Positions 9,301-18,638 are shown, counted from the stretch's first letter. The stretch: 64,000 nt of DNA from Eubacteriales Family XIII. Incertae Sedis bacterium (GCA_031264295.1 JAISED010000016.1:1-64000); one strand, 5' to 3'. The notes: a model not told the origin generated them from the sequence alone. Program-made: numbers and translations.

Positions 9301-10151
9301 CTGAGGCATTGCAGCTCTTCTCGGAGAATCCGGATCGTTATGATATGATCTTCATGGATGTGCAGATGCCGGAGATGGACGGTTATGAAGCGACGCGAAG
9401 GATACGAGCCTTGGGCACGCCTTCCGCAGCGCTGATACCCATAGTCGCGATGACAGCTAATGTATTCCGTGAGGATGTTGAGAAATGTCTTGCGGTGGGC
9501 ATGAACGGGCATGTGGGCAAGCCGCTTGATTTCGAAGAGGTGTTGAATGTGCTCCGTCAATATTTCTCGGGTAAGAATGTCGCGGACGCACGGGTATTTG
9601 AGGATGGGGATATGTCCTCGCCGGGCGCGGATAATGACGGCGGCGGAATGCCGGAAACCGACAGGGCAGTCGCAGGAACGCTTACAGGGTATGAAGACGG
9701 ATCGGTGGCGGGAGTATCGAAATGGCAGTACGGATTTGCGTGGAACCAGGAGTTGGAGACAGGGAACGAGGAGATCGACGCTCAGCACAAAGAACTGTTC
9801 AGGTTGACGAGCGATCTGGTGGACGCCTGTGTGAATGATCAGAGTCCCACTGTTCTCGGAGCGGCGCTGAACTTTCTCGCGGCTTACACAGTAAGGCACT
9901 TCGAGGACGAGGAAAGGCTCCAGATCGAATACAACTTCCCTGATTATGAGAGACATAAAAGGATTCATGAAGAGTTCAAAAAAACAGTCGGCGCTCTCAT
10001 AGCGGAACACAATGAGAAAGGTTCATCGGATGATCTGATCCATAAGGTTCATTCGATCATAATACACTGGCTTGTGCAGCATATCAAAGGCGAGGATTCG
10101 AAGATCGCTGCGCATATACGGGCTGTAAAATCCGACGCTGCAGTGTATTGA
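6342..10151 (+). CDS. Membrane hybrid histidine kinase with two GAF-like domains, two receiver domains and a C-terminal hemerythrin
   Basis: About 1269 residues from ATG 6342, chosen for the GAGGAAAC site in front; the frame is open to GTG 6153 but that extension is basic and unlike the family. Order: several membrane segments (residues ~27-186); two GAF-like sensor regions (~200-370 and ~390-550); HisKA with SNMSHEMRTPMNAIIGM, phosphorylatable H577; HATPase with N-box ITNLLSNAVKFT and G-boxes DTGIGI and GGTGLGLAIS; REC1 (FVDCKMPGMDG); REC2 (IFMDVQMPEMDGYEA); and a bacteriohemerythrin domain (~1130-1260). The hemerythrin ligand set is present: DAQHKELF, HFEDEE, HKRIHEEF, HWLVQHIKGED. Hemerythrins bind O2 at a di-iron site, so this kinase probably reads oxygen or redox state and passes phosphate to an unlinked regulator. 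No response-regulator gene adjoins it. Confidence 0.93.
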   Translation: MKIGAKAKELFKRYILSEKYSLEARMINMICLLGIGAAIIATFTRIAMNASDALIVVMICIVISIGMFMFMCNKLNLYRPGVWIVLIMLGDILFPTALFFLGGADSGMAAYFVVSIAAIFFVSNGVARVTLLITNIIWVSLCYYIAYMYPGTVSELSRMDQTLDNIQSFIVSGLFVGLLLLFQSNIYRSEKRKATAAGEALVRQDRLLHAVNQAASILLTADHNEFTQALRQGMEMMARDLSVDRIYVWKNMIINGELHYIQIFEWVDDQESVKNKTVMNMEQFPYIRSIPEWEGKLSNGECVKGKLRNFTPNEKERLSPYGIKSIFVAPVFLQEGFWGFVSFDDCHTERNFSDDEESILRSGSLLLANAILRNENEIILENRLRQQEVMSSISQSFMSGTNVEALINEALREMGEFIGVTCARVITVSEYEDAFDRLSWGLTDEIRTASAIIGLNEIINDSSPAEMPEYGAELTVHNGESELGSDDQYGDFDEAGLKAFIWAPLYIGGKYWGVLSVEEWSAPRRWTESNEQLINTVSSAIAGAVSRELMERERALALQQAVLASKAKGDFLSNMSHEMRTPMNAIIGMTSIAKSSGEMSRKDYCLNKIEDASTHLLGVINDILDMSKIEANKLELSLVEFSFERMLQKVVNVVNFRVDEKNQDLTVHIDSNIPLYLVGDDQRLAQVITNLLSNAVKFTQENGSIKLETHFIKKEDDICTIRIDVIDTGIGISKEQLPRLFTSFEQAENNTARKFGGTGLGLAISKRIVELMGGEIWVESEQGKGAAFSFTIRIKQGREKQHNHLYSNVSWKNLRILAVDDAEATREYIADITRQFGASCDVADGGEEALRIIRQNGKYDIYFVDCKMPGMDGIELASHIKEIHGKEEATIVMISFTDWGYIEEEAREAGIVKFLPKPIFPSDITDCINECMGRGNIVETESANRVEADCFKGYHMLLAEDVDINREIVLALLEPTEVEIDCAENGAEALQLFSENPDRYDMIFMDVQMPEMDGYEATRRIRALGTPSAALIPIVAMTANVFREDVEKCLAVGMNGHVGKPLDFEEVLNVLRQYFSGKNVADARVFEDGDMSSPGADNDGGGMPETDRAVAGTLTGYEDGSVAGVSKWQYGFAWNQELETGNEEIDAQHKELFRLTSDLVDACVNDQSPTVLGAALNFLAAYTVRHFEDEERLQIEYNFPDYERHKRIHEEFKKTVGALIAEHNEKGSSDDLIHKVHSIIIHWLVQHIKGEDSKIAAHIRAVKSDAAVY

Positions 10152-10192
10152 CATTGTGTTATTGTGTGATATAATGTAATACACAGCAACAC
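10148..10192 (+). promoter_or_regulatory. Promoter and operator of the RelB-YoeB operon
   Basis: TTGACA at 10148-10153 and TATAAT at 10170-10175 are consensus -35/-10 boxes with a 16-base spacer; the -35 overlaps the end of the kinase gene. GTGTTATTGTGT (10156-10167) and ACACAGCAACAC (10181-10192) are inverted repeats matching at 10 of 12 positions and bracketing the -10 box. That is the arrangement expected for autorepression by the RHH antitoxin. A GAGGGAGG ribosome site follows. Confidence 0.85.
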
Positions 10193-10208
10193 GAGGGAGG
10201 ATGGAATT

Positions 10209-10457
10209 ATGGCATTGGCTACTTTGAGTATACGCGTAGATGAGCAAGATAAAAAACAATTTGAAGCATTTTGTAACAGTACCGGCATGAATGTGTCTGT
10301 GGCTGTAAATATGTTTGTAAAGGCAGTATTGCGGGAACAGCGACTGCCCTTTACTGTGCAGACCGATCCGTTCTACAGCGATGAGAATATGGAGAGGTTG
10401 AGGGCTTCCATTGCCCAAATGGAGGTTACCGGAGGCACTATTCATGAGGTGTTGTAG
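10209..10457 (+). CDS. RelB/DinJ-family antitoxin
   Basis: 82 residues. The N-terminal ATLSIRVDEQDKKQFEAFCN is a ribbon-helix-helix DNA-binding motif of the RelB/DinJ type; the rest (MNVSVAVNMFVKAVLREQRL) is the usual helix pair, and the C-terminal tail would bind the toxin. It neutralises the downstream YoeB-like RNase and should repress its own promoter through the inverted repeats at 10156-10192. It ends exactly where the toxin begins, with no gap. Confidence 0.9.
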   Translation: MALATLSIRVDEQDKKQFEAFCNSTGMNVSVAVNMFVKAVLREQRLPFTVQTDPFYSDENMERLRASIAQMEVTGGTIHEVL

Positions 10458-10721
10458 GTGATTAAAGCCTGGAGTGATGACGCTTGGGATGCTTTTGTAT
10501 TTTGGCAGTCTTATGACAAAAGGATCATGAAACGAGTATTACAGCTACTGAAGGACATTGAGAGAAATGCTTATGATGGTATAGGTAAACCAGAACGGCT
10601 TACCGGAGACCTGTCCGCATATTGGAGTCGGCGCATTGACGACAAGCATCGCTTGGTCTATCGCATTGACGGAGATACGATAAGAATTGTTCAGTGTGGG
10701 TCACACTATCAAGATAAGTAA
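10458..10721 (+). CDS. yoeB: Txe/YoeB-family ribosome-dependent mRNA endonuclease toxin
   Basis: 87 residues with GTG start directly after the antitoxin stop. The family core is intact: WSDDAWDAFVFWQ, GKPERLTGDLSAYWSRRI, DDKHRLVYRI and the terminal CGSHYQ. YoeB proteins are about 84-88 residues and cut mRNA in the ribosomal A site; the conserved E, R, H and Y residues are all visible. Context (RelB-type antitoxin, shared operon) fits. Pairing of YoeB with a DinJ/RelB-like rather than a YefM antitoxin is less usual but known. Confidence 0.92.
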   Translation: MIKAWSDDAWDAFVFWQSYDKRIMKRVLQLLKDIERNAYDGIGKPERLTGDLSAYWSRRIDDKHRLVYRIDGDTIRIVQCGSHYQDK

Positions 10722-13276
10722 GCGTTGTAGCTGCCGCGTATGCGTGAGCTGATGGATTTGCTGTCTCTTGTTGCTCTATAAATAACGTGCGGCGTCAAAA
10801 CCAATATGATTGCGCTTAAGACGATCGTACTGATGAGCGTGTAAGCGGGATAAGAAAACGCTGCGTATGTCGCCTCAGATTTAAACAGATTATAGATAAT
10901 GAAAATAATTATATTACATGGAACAGCGATGCTCAGTGTGATGATGCAGCTATAATGAAAGCCTTCTGAAAGCAGCATAGCTCGTATCTGTGATTTGGTC
11001 ATACCTATGCTTTCCAGGGCAGCCATTTCGAACTTGCGGGAGTCTATGTTTATGGCCGTTGTCATCATGAAACCGGCGAAGCCGAGAAGGATCAGCATCA
11101 AGGAGAAACTCATGAGAGCTGCTCGCAGTACACCCTTAGCGCTTAGGATCTCATCTTGCAAAGCGCCTCTGTAAACGATCTCTACAGGCGCATAGCCGCC
11201 GATCAAGTCGCGGATTTTTTGATACAGGAGGTCGGAATCGATCGAGGCGGCTGAGCGGATCGCCCCAGCTGAGTGGCTTGGAGCGGCTGGGGCGGTCGAG
11301 GAGGCTGAGCTGTTTGAAGCAGAATCGGTCGAGGCGGCTGTATCCGCGAAGATTATATTTATTTTCTGTATAGAGGGTGCACCTATGGATGAAGCGCCGA
11401 GTTTCTCGATCTGAGTTCGTGAGGTATAAATAGTAGGGCATACGGCTATGGTGTTGGTTTCGTATAAGGCAGGAACAAAGCCTTCAATGGGGAACACAAA
11501 GCCCTCGCCCTGCGTGGCATGCCATTCCAATGTGAATTTTTCGGGGAATATCTGGGGCTCATCACTTCCTATAAGGTATATCATGCCGTTTTCAAAATCG
11601 TTGTAGTATTCTTCATCTAATTGACTCTCATAAAGATATGGATCCAGACCGATCAGCAGGCCAGGCAACGGTTCGTCCCGCCTTACGGCTGCTCCGCCAT
11701 TTTCATATCCCTGTATATGTGTCTCCAAGACATCAGAATAATTGACCTCTATATCCATGCTGCTGACAGCCGAAATCCTTGAAATCTGCGGAACCTCTTT
11801 GAGCGAAGATATCAGCTCTTCGGATAGAACGCTGGGCGCTTGCGATTGGATGCGCGACATTTGAGGTGAGCTGCCTGACATCTGGGACTGGCCGCCGGGC
11901 GGCTGTGGTGCGTCGGCGCCGTCGATGGTATCAAGCAGGACAATGTCGTTCTCGCCTACATAGAGATCTGCGTAGTTGTTTTCATCCATGCTTAAGAGCA
12001 GTGAGTCGGCGACAAGGAGAAACGATGCGCCTATGAATAAAATGATGATGGACGGTATTACGGTGTGTACGTGACGGCGCACGTTCAGCCGTGCCAATGA
12101 GCGGATTGTGTTGGGACGCAGCCCGCCGGAACGCGCCCGGCTTTTAAGCATTCTTGGAGTTCCGCTCACATTCCGGAGCCTTCTCATTACCGTTTCAACG
12201 GCTATGAGGATTGCCGAGAGAATAAGGGCTGTTGAAATGATATAAACAGAAAAAGACCATCCGATTATGACCTGACCGCTGTGTATATTGAGAAACTGGA
12301 GTATTTCCGGGATGAACAAGCGGCATACAGGTATGCTGATAAGATAGGCCGATAGAACGCCGGGAAGCAGCAGGAACAGAGGCTGAAACAATACATAGCC
12401 TTTGACTTGGGATTCGATCATACCGATGGACTTTAAAACGCCGAGTTGCCTGGCGTCTTTGTGAACGGACAGGCTCGTGGTGAAATAAATGAATAGGTAT
12501 CCGCAGGCGAGTACAGGGAGGATGAATAAGAGATATACGCCGCTTGCGCCGCCGGGAGCTCTTCCGGCAGGGGCTATCCTGAATATATTCTGCGATGCGC
12601 CTATATTCAAGTCTTTTTTCAGCCGGGAAAGTTGCCTCCAGTCATTTTCCAGCAATCCCGACAGACCCAAAAAGTCGAAAAATAAACCGAGATCCTCCCG
12701 CCGCTTGCTCTTCTCAAATGTAAACTGAATGCTTTGCGTTGGGGTAGATGTGATCTGTGACGACATGGATTCGGACGGCACGGGCGCAGACAACGTGGAT
12801 TCAGGCGGCATGGATTCAGACGACATGGATTCAGGCGGCATGGGTTCAGACGACGTGAATCCAGACGGAATGGGTTCAGGCAGCGTGAATTCAGATGAGA
12901 CGTAAAGTGAACGCTTATCCGCGCAGGCATAGTCGACGACATCATCAAACATGGCTGTGAGTGTGAAGTTTTTTTGAAGGCCGCCTAAGGGTACTAACAC
13001 GTTCATACCCAGATATGGATCCTCATATCCCAAGTCCCTCAATGTTTGTCCGGATGCCGCAAGTTCGCCGCTTGTCGCAGGGTATGTGCCCTGTAGTTGA
13101 AGAAAAATCGGAACTCTATGCTCAAGCCATTCGTTCGAGTCGCAATACACCAATCTGAAATTCTTATCTGCAATGAGCAAGTCCGTGTATTTCGCGTAAC
13201 CGTAACTGGAGATATATGAACTTTGCGCGAAGCCTTCTATCTGCGCAGCCGTAGGCGACAGCAGTTGAAAATCCCT
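10709..13276 (-). pseudogene. MacB/FtsX-type ABC transporter permease, 5'-truncated
   Basis: An 823-residue frame from TTG 13180, with in-frame coding-like sequence (LLSPTAAQIEGFAQSSYISS) up to a TAA at 13279-13277. Family members begin with a cytoplasmic helix and first membrane segment before the extracytoplasmic domain; both are absent, so the 5' end has been lost. What remains has two FtsX domains with membrane segments near residues 215-340 and 690-800 (LLILLGFAGFMMTTAINI; ALESIGMTKSQIRAMLL). Residues ~100-135 are a PESMSSESMPPES-type repeat encoded by 21-bp DNA repeats. Its 3' end overlaps the yoeB stop region on the other strand. Probably non-functional unless an upstream frameshift is a sequencing error. 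Confidence 0.7.
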
Positions 13277-13404
13277 TTAACTGCGTTTTATAAGAATTCA
13301 TCATTTGATATACCAATTTATACCGTGTGATTCCCCGCTTTTCTGACTATATTGTATACTTTCAAAGGATGAAGTTCAACAGTAAGTCTATATTTGTAGA
13401 AATG

Positions 13405-13433
13405 TTGAAATATCATAATTGTTATGATATTAT
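13405..13433 (+). promoter_or_regulatory. ABC-transporter operon promoter with palindromic operator
   Basis: TTGAAA (13405-13410) and TATTAT (13428-13433) are spaced by 17 bases. The spacer is almost entirely an inverted repeat: ATATCATAA (13410-13418) and TTATGATAT (13422-13430) around TTG. A protein bound here would block RNA polymerase. The binding regulator is not encoded beside it. Confidence 0.7.
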
Positions 13434-13467
13434 TTTACAAATATGGTAGAAAGGCAGATGGGGAATA

Positions 13468-14130
13468 ATGGAAATAATTGCGGTATGTGATCTGAAGAAA
13501 TATTATGAAACAGGCAGTCAGACGGTTAAAGCGCTGGATAATGTTAACTTAACAGTGAATTCAGGTGAGTTTGTTGCTGTTGTCGGCGCGTCGGGCAGCG
13601 GTAAAACAACATTGCTCAATCTGCTGGGAGGCATTGATTATCCGACAGAGGGACGTGTGATCATAGACGGGCAGGAGATCTATCTTCTAAATGACGAAGA
13701 ACGCACGATCTTCCGAAGAAGAAAGATCGGCTTTGTATTTCAGGCATATAACTTAATTCCAATACTGAATGTGTATGATAATGTCACATTACCGATGGAG
13801 TTGGACGGTAAACGGGCTGAACCTAGTGATGTGGAGGATATCTTAAACAAGCTCGGAATCTTAGATAAAAAGTACGCCTTTCCCCATCAGTTGTCCGGCG
13901 GGCAGCAGCAACGCGCCGCTATAGCGCGTGCACTGGTCAGCAAACCTGTCATACTGCTTGCTGATGAACCCACCGGCAATTTGGACAGTACGGCAGGAGA
14001 AGAAGTGTTGCAATTATTGCTGGATGCGAAAGAAGTATATAATCAAACGATTCTAATGATCACGCACAATGGGGATTACGCACGGACAGCTGACAGAATA
14101 GTACAACTAAAAGACGGACGTATTGTATAG
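13468..14130 (+). CDS. MacB/LolD-type ABC transporter ATP-binding protein
   Basis: 220 residues, the normal length for this family. Walker A GASGSGKTT (residues ~37-45), Q-loop VFQAYNLIPILNV, signature LSGGQQQR, Walker B VILLADEPTG with D-loop NLDS, and switch H in MITHNG are all intact. It energises FtsX/MacB-like permeases that act on extracytoplasmic substrates (lipoproteins, peptides, antimicrobials) rather than channel-type import. It is followed after 56 bases by its permease and probably also served the truncated permease on the other strand. Expression is likely controlled by the palindrome at 13410-13430. Confidence 0.93.
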   Translation: MEIIAVCDLKKYYETGSQTVKALDNVNLTVNSGEFVAVVGASGSGKTTLLNLLGGIDYPTEGRVIIDGQEIYLLNDEERTIFRRRKIGFVFQAYNLIPILNVYDNVTLPMELDGKRAEPSDVEDILNKLGILDKKYAFPHQLSGGQQQRAAIARALVSKPVILLADEPTGNLDSTAGEEVLQLLLDAKEVYNQTILMITHNGDYARTADRIVQLKDGRIV

Positions 14131-14186
14131 GCAATACACGAGGAAAAACTGCTTGACAGTATAGGGAGGAAGGGGTAGACAGAAAG

Positions 14187-16721
14187 ATGTTTTTTAAAAG
14201 AGATGTGCTGCAAACTATGGCGCTGCGTATTTTAAAATCGTCAAAAGCGTATTATATTTCGGCGGCGCTTTCGATTATTCTGACTTCTCTGCTGTTTGCG
14301 TCTATCTTTACAGTTGTCATGGGTACAGGGAATGCAATTCAGCAGGCGACATTGCGTCAGGTAGGCGGCGATGGCCATGCCATATTGAAATACATTGATG
14401 ATGCGGCATATGAAAAACTCAAGATGCATTCCTCCGTTCGAGAAATTTCTTATGGGAAGTTGGCGGCGGACGATATACTGAATGAAGAGTTGAAGGAAAG
14501 GCGCGGCGAGATATGGTATCTTGATGATGTGGCGATTAGAATGAACTTTGTCGAGCCGACAGTTGGGCGCCCTCCCATATATCCGGACGAAATCATCGCA
14601 GATACAACTACGCTAAAGCTTCTCGGCGTAAAAGATGAGATCGGCGAAATCATTAATCTAACTCTGAATGTTAAAGGCATAGTTATACAGAAAGAATTTA
14701 CATTATCGGGGTATTGGGAAAGTGATCCCGCGATGAAGGCGAGCCGTTTTATCGTATCGTCGGCTTATGCTGCGAATAATGAGGATTTATTGGGAAATCA
14801 TTTTCCGGAAACCCCCTTTCTATCCGGCGCCATTACTTCAAGTGTCTTCTTTAACAATGACAAGGACATCCGCCGATCATTGGATATGTTGTTAGTGGAA
14901 TCGGGTTATCAGTCGAGTGAACCCGCAGCTGAAAACTACATCGAATCCAATGTAAACTGGGCATATTTCACCGCATATTCCATAGACGATCCGATCACGC
15001 TGGTGATCTGTGTATTGTTCGCGGCCTTAGTGGGCATCTGCGGCAGTTTGATAATCTACAATATTTTCCATATTGCCATGATCCATCAGATACGTTTATT
15101 CGGTAGGTTAAGGCTCATAGGCGCAACGAGAATTCAAATCAAAAAATTAATAATAATGCAGGCGGCATTTCTGCTCATCACAGGGATTCCTATAGGGGCA
15201 GCGTTTGGATTTTTTGTCGGAAAGGCATTTGTTCCATTGATTATCGAACAATCCGCATATAAGGGGATGAGTGTTGATGTCCCCATGAATCTCTGGATAT
15301 TTGTTGGTTCGGCTATTTTATCGATTATCACAGTCGGCGCCGGTATCATTAAACCAATCAATATAGCGTCAAAAGCCGCCCCTGTTCAATCCGTGAATTT
15401 TCTTGATATGAATGTAAAAGCAATACCCGGACGTCAAGTTAAACACGGCAGTAAAGTCGTCAAAATGGCAATCGCCTCTTTTCTTCAAAACAAGAAAAAT
15501 ACCATCCTTGCAGTGGCTTCGCTGTCGCTTTGCTTTATCATATTGAATTGCTTCTACAGTATTTATATGGGATTCGATATTGACAAGTATCTTTCGAAAT
15601 TTGTAGATACGGATTTCTTGGTTGCAAATAATGAGTACTTCCGTTTCGATTATATGGGAAGGGGGGATACACTGTCGCATGAACTGATAGATAGCATACA
15701 AGCGCAGCCGGCCTATCAAGACGGAGGGGCGATTTATTTCTCAAATTATGAAGAGTTTACTGTTGAAAGTGATAGGCTTATAGATTACAGGGATGAATAT
15801 AACTTAAATCATGACGCTCATATTTATGGTATGGAGTCATTTAACTATGACAGGCTGGAAGTCATAGAAGGCTCATTATATACGGAAGGTATACCGCTAA
15901 GCCAATGCATTGTAGAAGGGATAAGGCTTGATGATTTCAATACTCCGCTGTTAGACAAATCGCCTTTTAAACTCGGGGATATGGTAGGGATCCAAAAGAA
16001 TGTCAGAGATGAAACCGGCAAGATAGTCAATACATACATGAACTATTTTACCATCATTGGGAAAATCGCGATGGGTAACTCGATTAACAGCGGGTATAGT
16101 TCAACGTATTTTAATTTTTATCTGCCTATTGAGGCATACGCGCCTATCGTATCGGAACAAGCGATTATGAGCTTCGCTTTCGACGCCGAACAGGATAAAA
16201 CGGCGGAAATGGAGGCGTTTATGAGTGAACTCGCGGAGAATGAGCCTATGATGGCGTATCGTTCAAAGAAAACAGAAACGGAAGCTTTTTCTGATATAAA
16301 AGATTTGGTGGAGAAAATGGGTGTGGTAATGTGTGCAGCCATCGGCCTTATCGGGATGTTAAATTATGCCAATGTAACGATAATGGGCATAATAGCGAGA
16401 GAGAAGACTTTTATACTGCTGCGAATCGCCGGAGCTACGCGCGTTCAGATCAGGAGGATGCTTTACATAGAGGGCTTACAATACGCTCTTGCTGTACTGG
16501 TAATCTCGCTATGCGCCTCAACTGTTATTTCGTGCATATTTATACAAAGATTAGAAAACATATTTTGGTTTTTCCAATACCATTTTTCGCTGAACGCCAT
16601 CATCTACTGCTTACCGTTTTGGATTATCATTTCTGCATTGACACCGGTATGCATATTTAAACTGCGGTATCCGATGAAAACACTGAATCAAAATGCAGCC
16701 TCATATGCTCGCGGAGCATAA
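14187..16721 (+). CDS. FtsX/MacB-like ABC transporter permease
   Basis: 844 residues. N-terminal membrane segment (YYISAALSIILTSLLFASIF), a ~200-residue extracytoplasmic domain, three segments with the FtsX motif (FGRLRLIGATRIQIKKLIIMQ), a second anchor near residue 430, a second large external domain and a final FtsX bundle (LLRIAGATRVQIRRMLYIEG). This BceB/YtrF-like layout is typical of Firmicute resistance or envelope-stress exporters. An AGGAAGGGG site precedes ATG 14187. Unlike its minus-strand relative, this copy is complete. No two-component sensor adjoins, so BceRS-type regulation is not shown. Substrate unknown. Confidence 0.88.
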   Translation: MFFKRDVLQTMALRILKSSKAYYISAALSIILTSLLFASIFTVVMGTGNAIQQATLRQVGGDGHAILKYIDDAAYEKLKMHSSVREISYGKLAADDILNEELKERRGEIWYLDDVAIRMNFVEPTVGRPPIYPDEIIADTTTLKLLGVKDEIGEIINLTLNVKGIVIQKEFTLSGYWESDPAMKASRFIVSSAYAANNEDLLGNHFPETPFLSGAITSSVFFNNDKDIRRSLDMLLVESGYQSSEPAAENYIESNVNWAYFTAYSIDDPITLVICVLFAALVGICGSLIIYNIFHIAMIHQIRLFGRLRLIGATRIQIKKLIIMQAAFLLITGIPIGAAFGFFVGKAFVPLIIEQSAYKGMSVDVPMNLWIFVGSAILSIITVGAGIIKPINIASKAAPVQSVNFLDMNVKAIPGRQVKHGSKVVKMAIASFLQNKKNTILAVASLSLCFIILNCFYSIYMGFDIDKYLSKFVDTDFLVANNEYFRFDYMGRGDTLSHELIDSIQAQPAYQDGGAIYFSNYEEFTVESDRLIDYRDEYNLNHDAHIYGMESFNYDRLEVIEGSLYTEGIPLSQCIVEGIRLDDFNTPLLDKSPFKLGDMVGIQKNVRDETGKIVNTYMNYFTIIGKIAMGNSINSGYSSTYFNFYLPIEAYAPIVSEQAIMSFAFDAEQDKTAEMEAFMSELAENEPMMAYRSKKTETEAFSDIKDLVEKMGVVMCAAIGLIGMLNYANVTIMGIIAREKTFILLRIAGATRVQIRRMLYIEGLQYALAVLVISLCASTVISCIFIQRLENIFWFFQYHFSLNAIIYCLPFWIIISALTPVCIFKLRYPMKTLNQNAASYARGA

Positions 16722-16777
16722 TCGTAACACACAGAACCATTTAATAATCCTTATTTCGGAGGTTTGCGTTGAGATGC

Positions 16778-17419
16778 TCATTTAACGCCCGCCAAGCGCT
16801 GCCCCATCTTAAATGCCGCTTCCAGATCTTGGGGGAACTGTTCGATATGACGTTTCTTAACCATTTCCTCATCAAACATGGTCGCGGCATATTTTGAATA
16901 ATCCTCGAATTGTTGCGTCTGATAGGCCATAACATATTCGGCCTCGCCGATAATGTGTTTCGTCATGGCCGTTAATGCGGCGAAATAGTCTTTGTAGAAC
17001 TCTCCCGGAGCGTTCATCGTGAATACCCAACCTACGACCGGGCGCTTCGGGTAGGTCGGAGTCCGATCCTTGTTGTAGGTCATGCCGGGAAAGAAGAAAC
17101 GCTCAAGGAATGATCGGGTTTCGCCCGTTACGTCGCTGAAATAGATCGGGGAACCGATCAGAATCACGTCGGCGGCGATGGCTTTTTCGAGCACAGGACT
17201 CAGGTCGTCCTTCATGGCGCAACGGGCGAATTTGCTCTCGTCGAGCAGCTTGCAGGAGTGGCAGCCCATGCAGCCGCGAAACGCAAGATCATACAAGTAT
17301 ACGACTTCTCCCGAAGCATTGGGAATGCTCATTGCGCCATCAAAGGCGCTTTTCAGCATAGCGGCGGTGTTGCGGCCTTTGTTGGCTGCACCGCAGATGG
17401 CCAAAACATTGACGGACAT
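16778..17419 (-). CDS. NADPH-dependent FMN reductase / flavodoxin-family protein
   Basis: 213 residues. The opening NVLAICGAANKGRNTAAML is the FMN phosphate loop of flavodoxin-like reductases. GCMGCHSCKL followed about 11 residues later by a further cysteine matches the cysteine cluster of iron-sulfur flavoprotein-like members; ILIGSPIYFSDVTGETRSFLERFF is the second FMN-contact strand and loop. These are cytosolic two-electron carriers in anaerobes. ATG 17419 has a GGGAGGG site upstream. Transcribed alone. Confidence 0.85.
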   Translation of the reverse strand: MSVNVLAICGAANKGRNTAAMLKSAFDGAMSIPNASGEVVYLYDLAFRGCMGCHSCKLLDESKFARCAMKDDLSPVLEKAIAADVILIGSPIYFSDVTGETRSFLERFFFPGMTYNKDRTPTYPKRPVVGWVFTMNAPGEFYKDYFAALTAMTKHIIGEAEYVMAYQTQQFEDYSKYAATMFDEEMVKKRHIEQFPQDLEAAFKMGQRLAGVK

Positions 17420-17558
17420 TTGATTCCCTCCCTAACTATTTTCGCTGTTATTTTATTTCCTTATATTGGCATCATACCATATTTTTCCGGGACATTCAAG
17501 CCCTTTGGAGCTTGCCATTTGATCATATACGCCTATCGCGATAAAACAAAAGCGGAGT

Positions 17559-17582
17559 GTTTTTGGATTTAATTCCAAAAAC
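17559..17582. repeat. Inverted repeat at a deletion scar
   Basis: GTTTTTGGA (17559-17567) and TCCAAAAAC (17574-17582) flank a six-base AT centre. GTTTTTGGAT recurs about 40 bases further on, next to the point where the ATPase frame begins without its N-terminus. It may be a transposon end, a deletion joint or a chance structure. Confidence 0.4.
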
Positions 17583-17596
17583 TATTGATTGTTTGA

Positions 17597-18568
17597 TTGT
17601 TTTTGGATACAAAAGGTAAGACTTACGTATTTTTTGACGAAATTCAAAACGTCCTTGGGTTTCAACGAGTAGTTGACAGTTTGTATTTGCGGGAGAATCT
17701 GGATTTGTATCTGACAGGTTCCAACGCATGGCTTTTGTCAGGTGACTTGGCTACATTGCTTTCCGGTCGATATGTGGAGATTGAAATGCTGCCATTGTCA
17801 TTCCGGGAATATGTTTCAGCTGTCGGAGAGAAAGGCGGTCTTCAGCGTAGATATGTTGAATATCTGGAAAACAGCTCTTTCCCCGGCGCTCTTGATTTTG
17901 AAGGCAATCAAAAACACATCCACGGCTATTTGCAGGGAGTTTATGATTCAGTTGTCCTCAAGGACGTGGTGGGTCGGTATAAGATTCCTGACATAATGAT
18001 GCTGGAGAGCTTGATGCGTTTTGCCTTTGATAATGTCGGAAACCAACTGTCTACCAAGAGCATCAGCAATGTTATGAACGCCGGTGGCCGCAAGATTGAT
18101 GTGAAAACGGTGGAGCGATACCTGCGCGCGCTGATGGACAGCTACATTATATATCAGGCTAAGCGATACAACATCAAAGGAAAGCAGTATCTAAAAACAT
18201 TGGAGAAATATTACGTCGTAGATATCGGAATGCGCGGCCTACTGTTGGGCAAGCGCGGCGCCGATGTAGGGCGTATGTTGGAGAATGTGGTCTATCTGGA
18301 ACTGATTCGGCGCGGATATCAGGTGTATATCGGCAAGATTAACGAGTTAGAGGTTGATTTTATTGCGATGGATCAGTCAGGGCGAACGTATTTTCAGGTA
18401 GCTGCTACGGTTAGGGAACGGGCGACACTGGAACGCGAACTTGAGCCGCTTAGAAAAATATCCGACCATTATCCTAAATATATTCTGACCTTGGACGAGG
18501 ATCCCGACGCGGACTACAACGGTATCCGTAAGATTCACGTATTGGATTGGCTGATGGGCAATGAATGA
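17597..18568 (+). pseudogene. AAA ATPase with DUF4143 C-terminal domain, lacking the N-terminal Walker A part
   Basis: A 323-residue frame that starts within the ATPase core: TYVFFDEIQNVLGFQRVVDS is the Walker B strand, LYLTGSNAWLLSGDLATLLSG the sensor-1 region, and LPLSFREY follows. The DUF4143 nuclease-like part (RMLENVVYLELIRRGYQVYIG, EVDFIAM) is complete to the stop. Family members of ~400 residues begin with a Walker A loop, which is missing along with about 80 residues; an in-frame TGA sits just before the TTG used here. Without a P-loop it should not hydrolyse ATP. Probably a decaying accessory gene. Confidence 0.8.
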
Positions 18569-18597
18569 GAACTAAAATTATTAATATGAGAAGTTTG

Positions 18598-18626
18598 TTG
18601 ACTTTGTGCTAAAGTGTCAATATAAT
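18598..18626 (+). promoter_or_regulatory. SRP RNA / dnaX promoter
   Basis: TTGACT (18598-18603), a 17-base spacer and a perfect TATAAT (18621-18626) place the transcript start near 18633, a few bases before the SRP RNA. No other promoter was seen before dnaX, so dnaX may depend on readthrough from here. Confidence 0.85.
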
Positions 18627-18638
18627 GTAATATGAAAA

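Noticed and set aside
9024-10010. 328-residue minus-strand frame
   Set aside because: Lies wholly over the REC2-hemerythrin part of the kinase, whose motifs are unmistakable.
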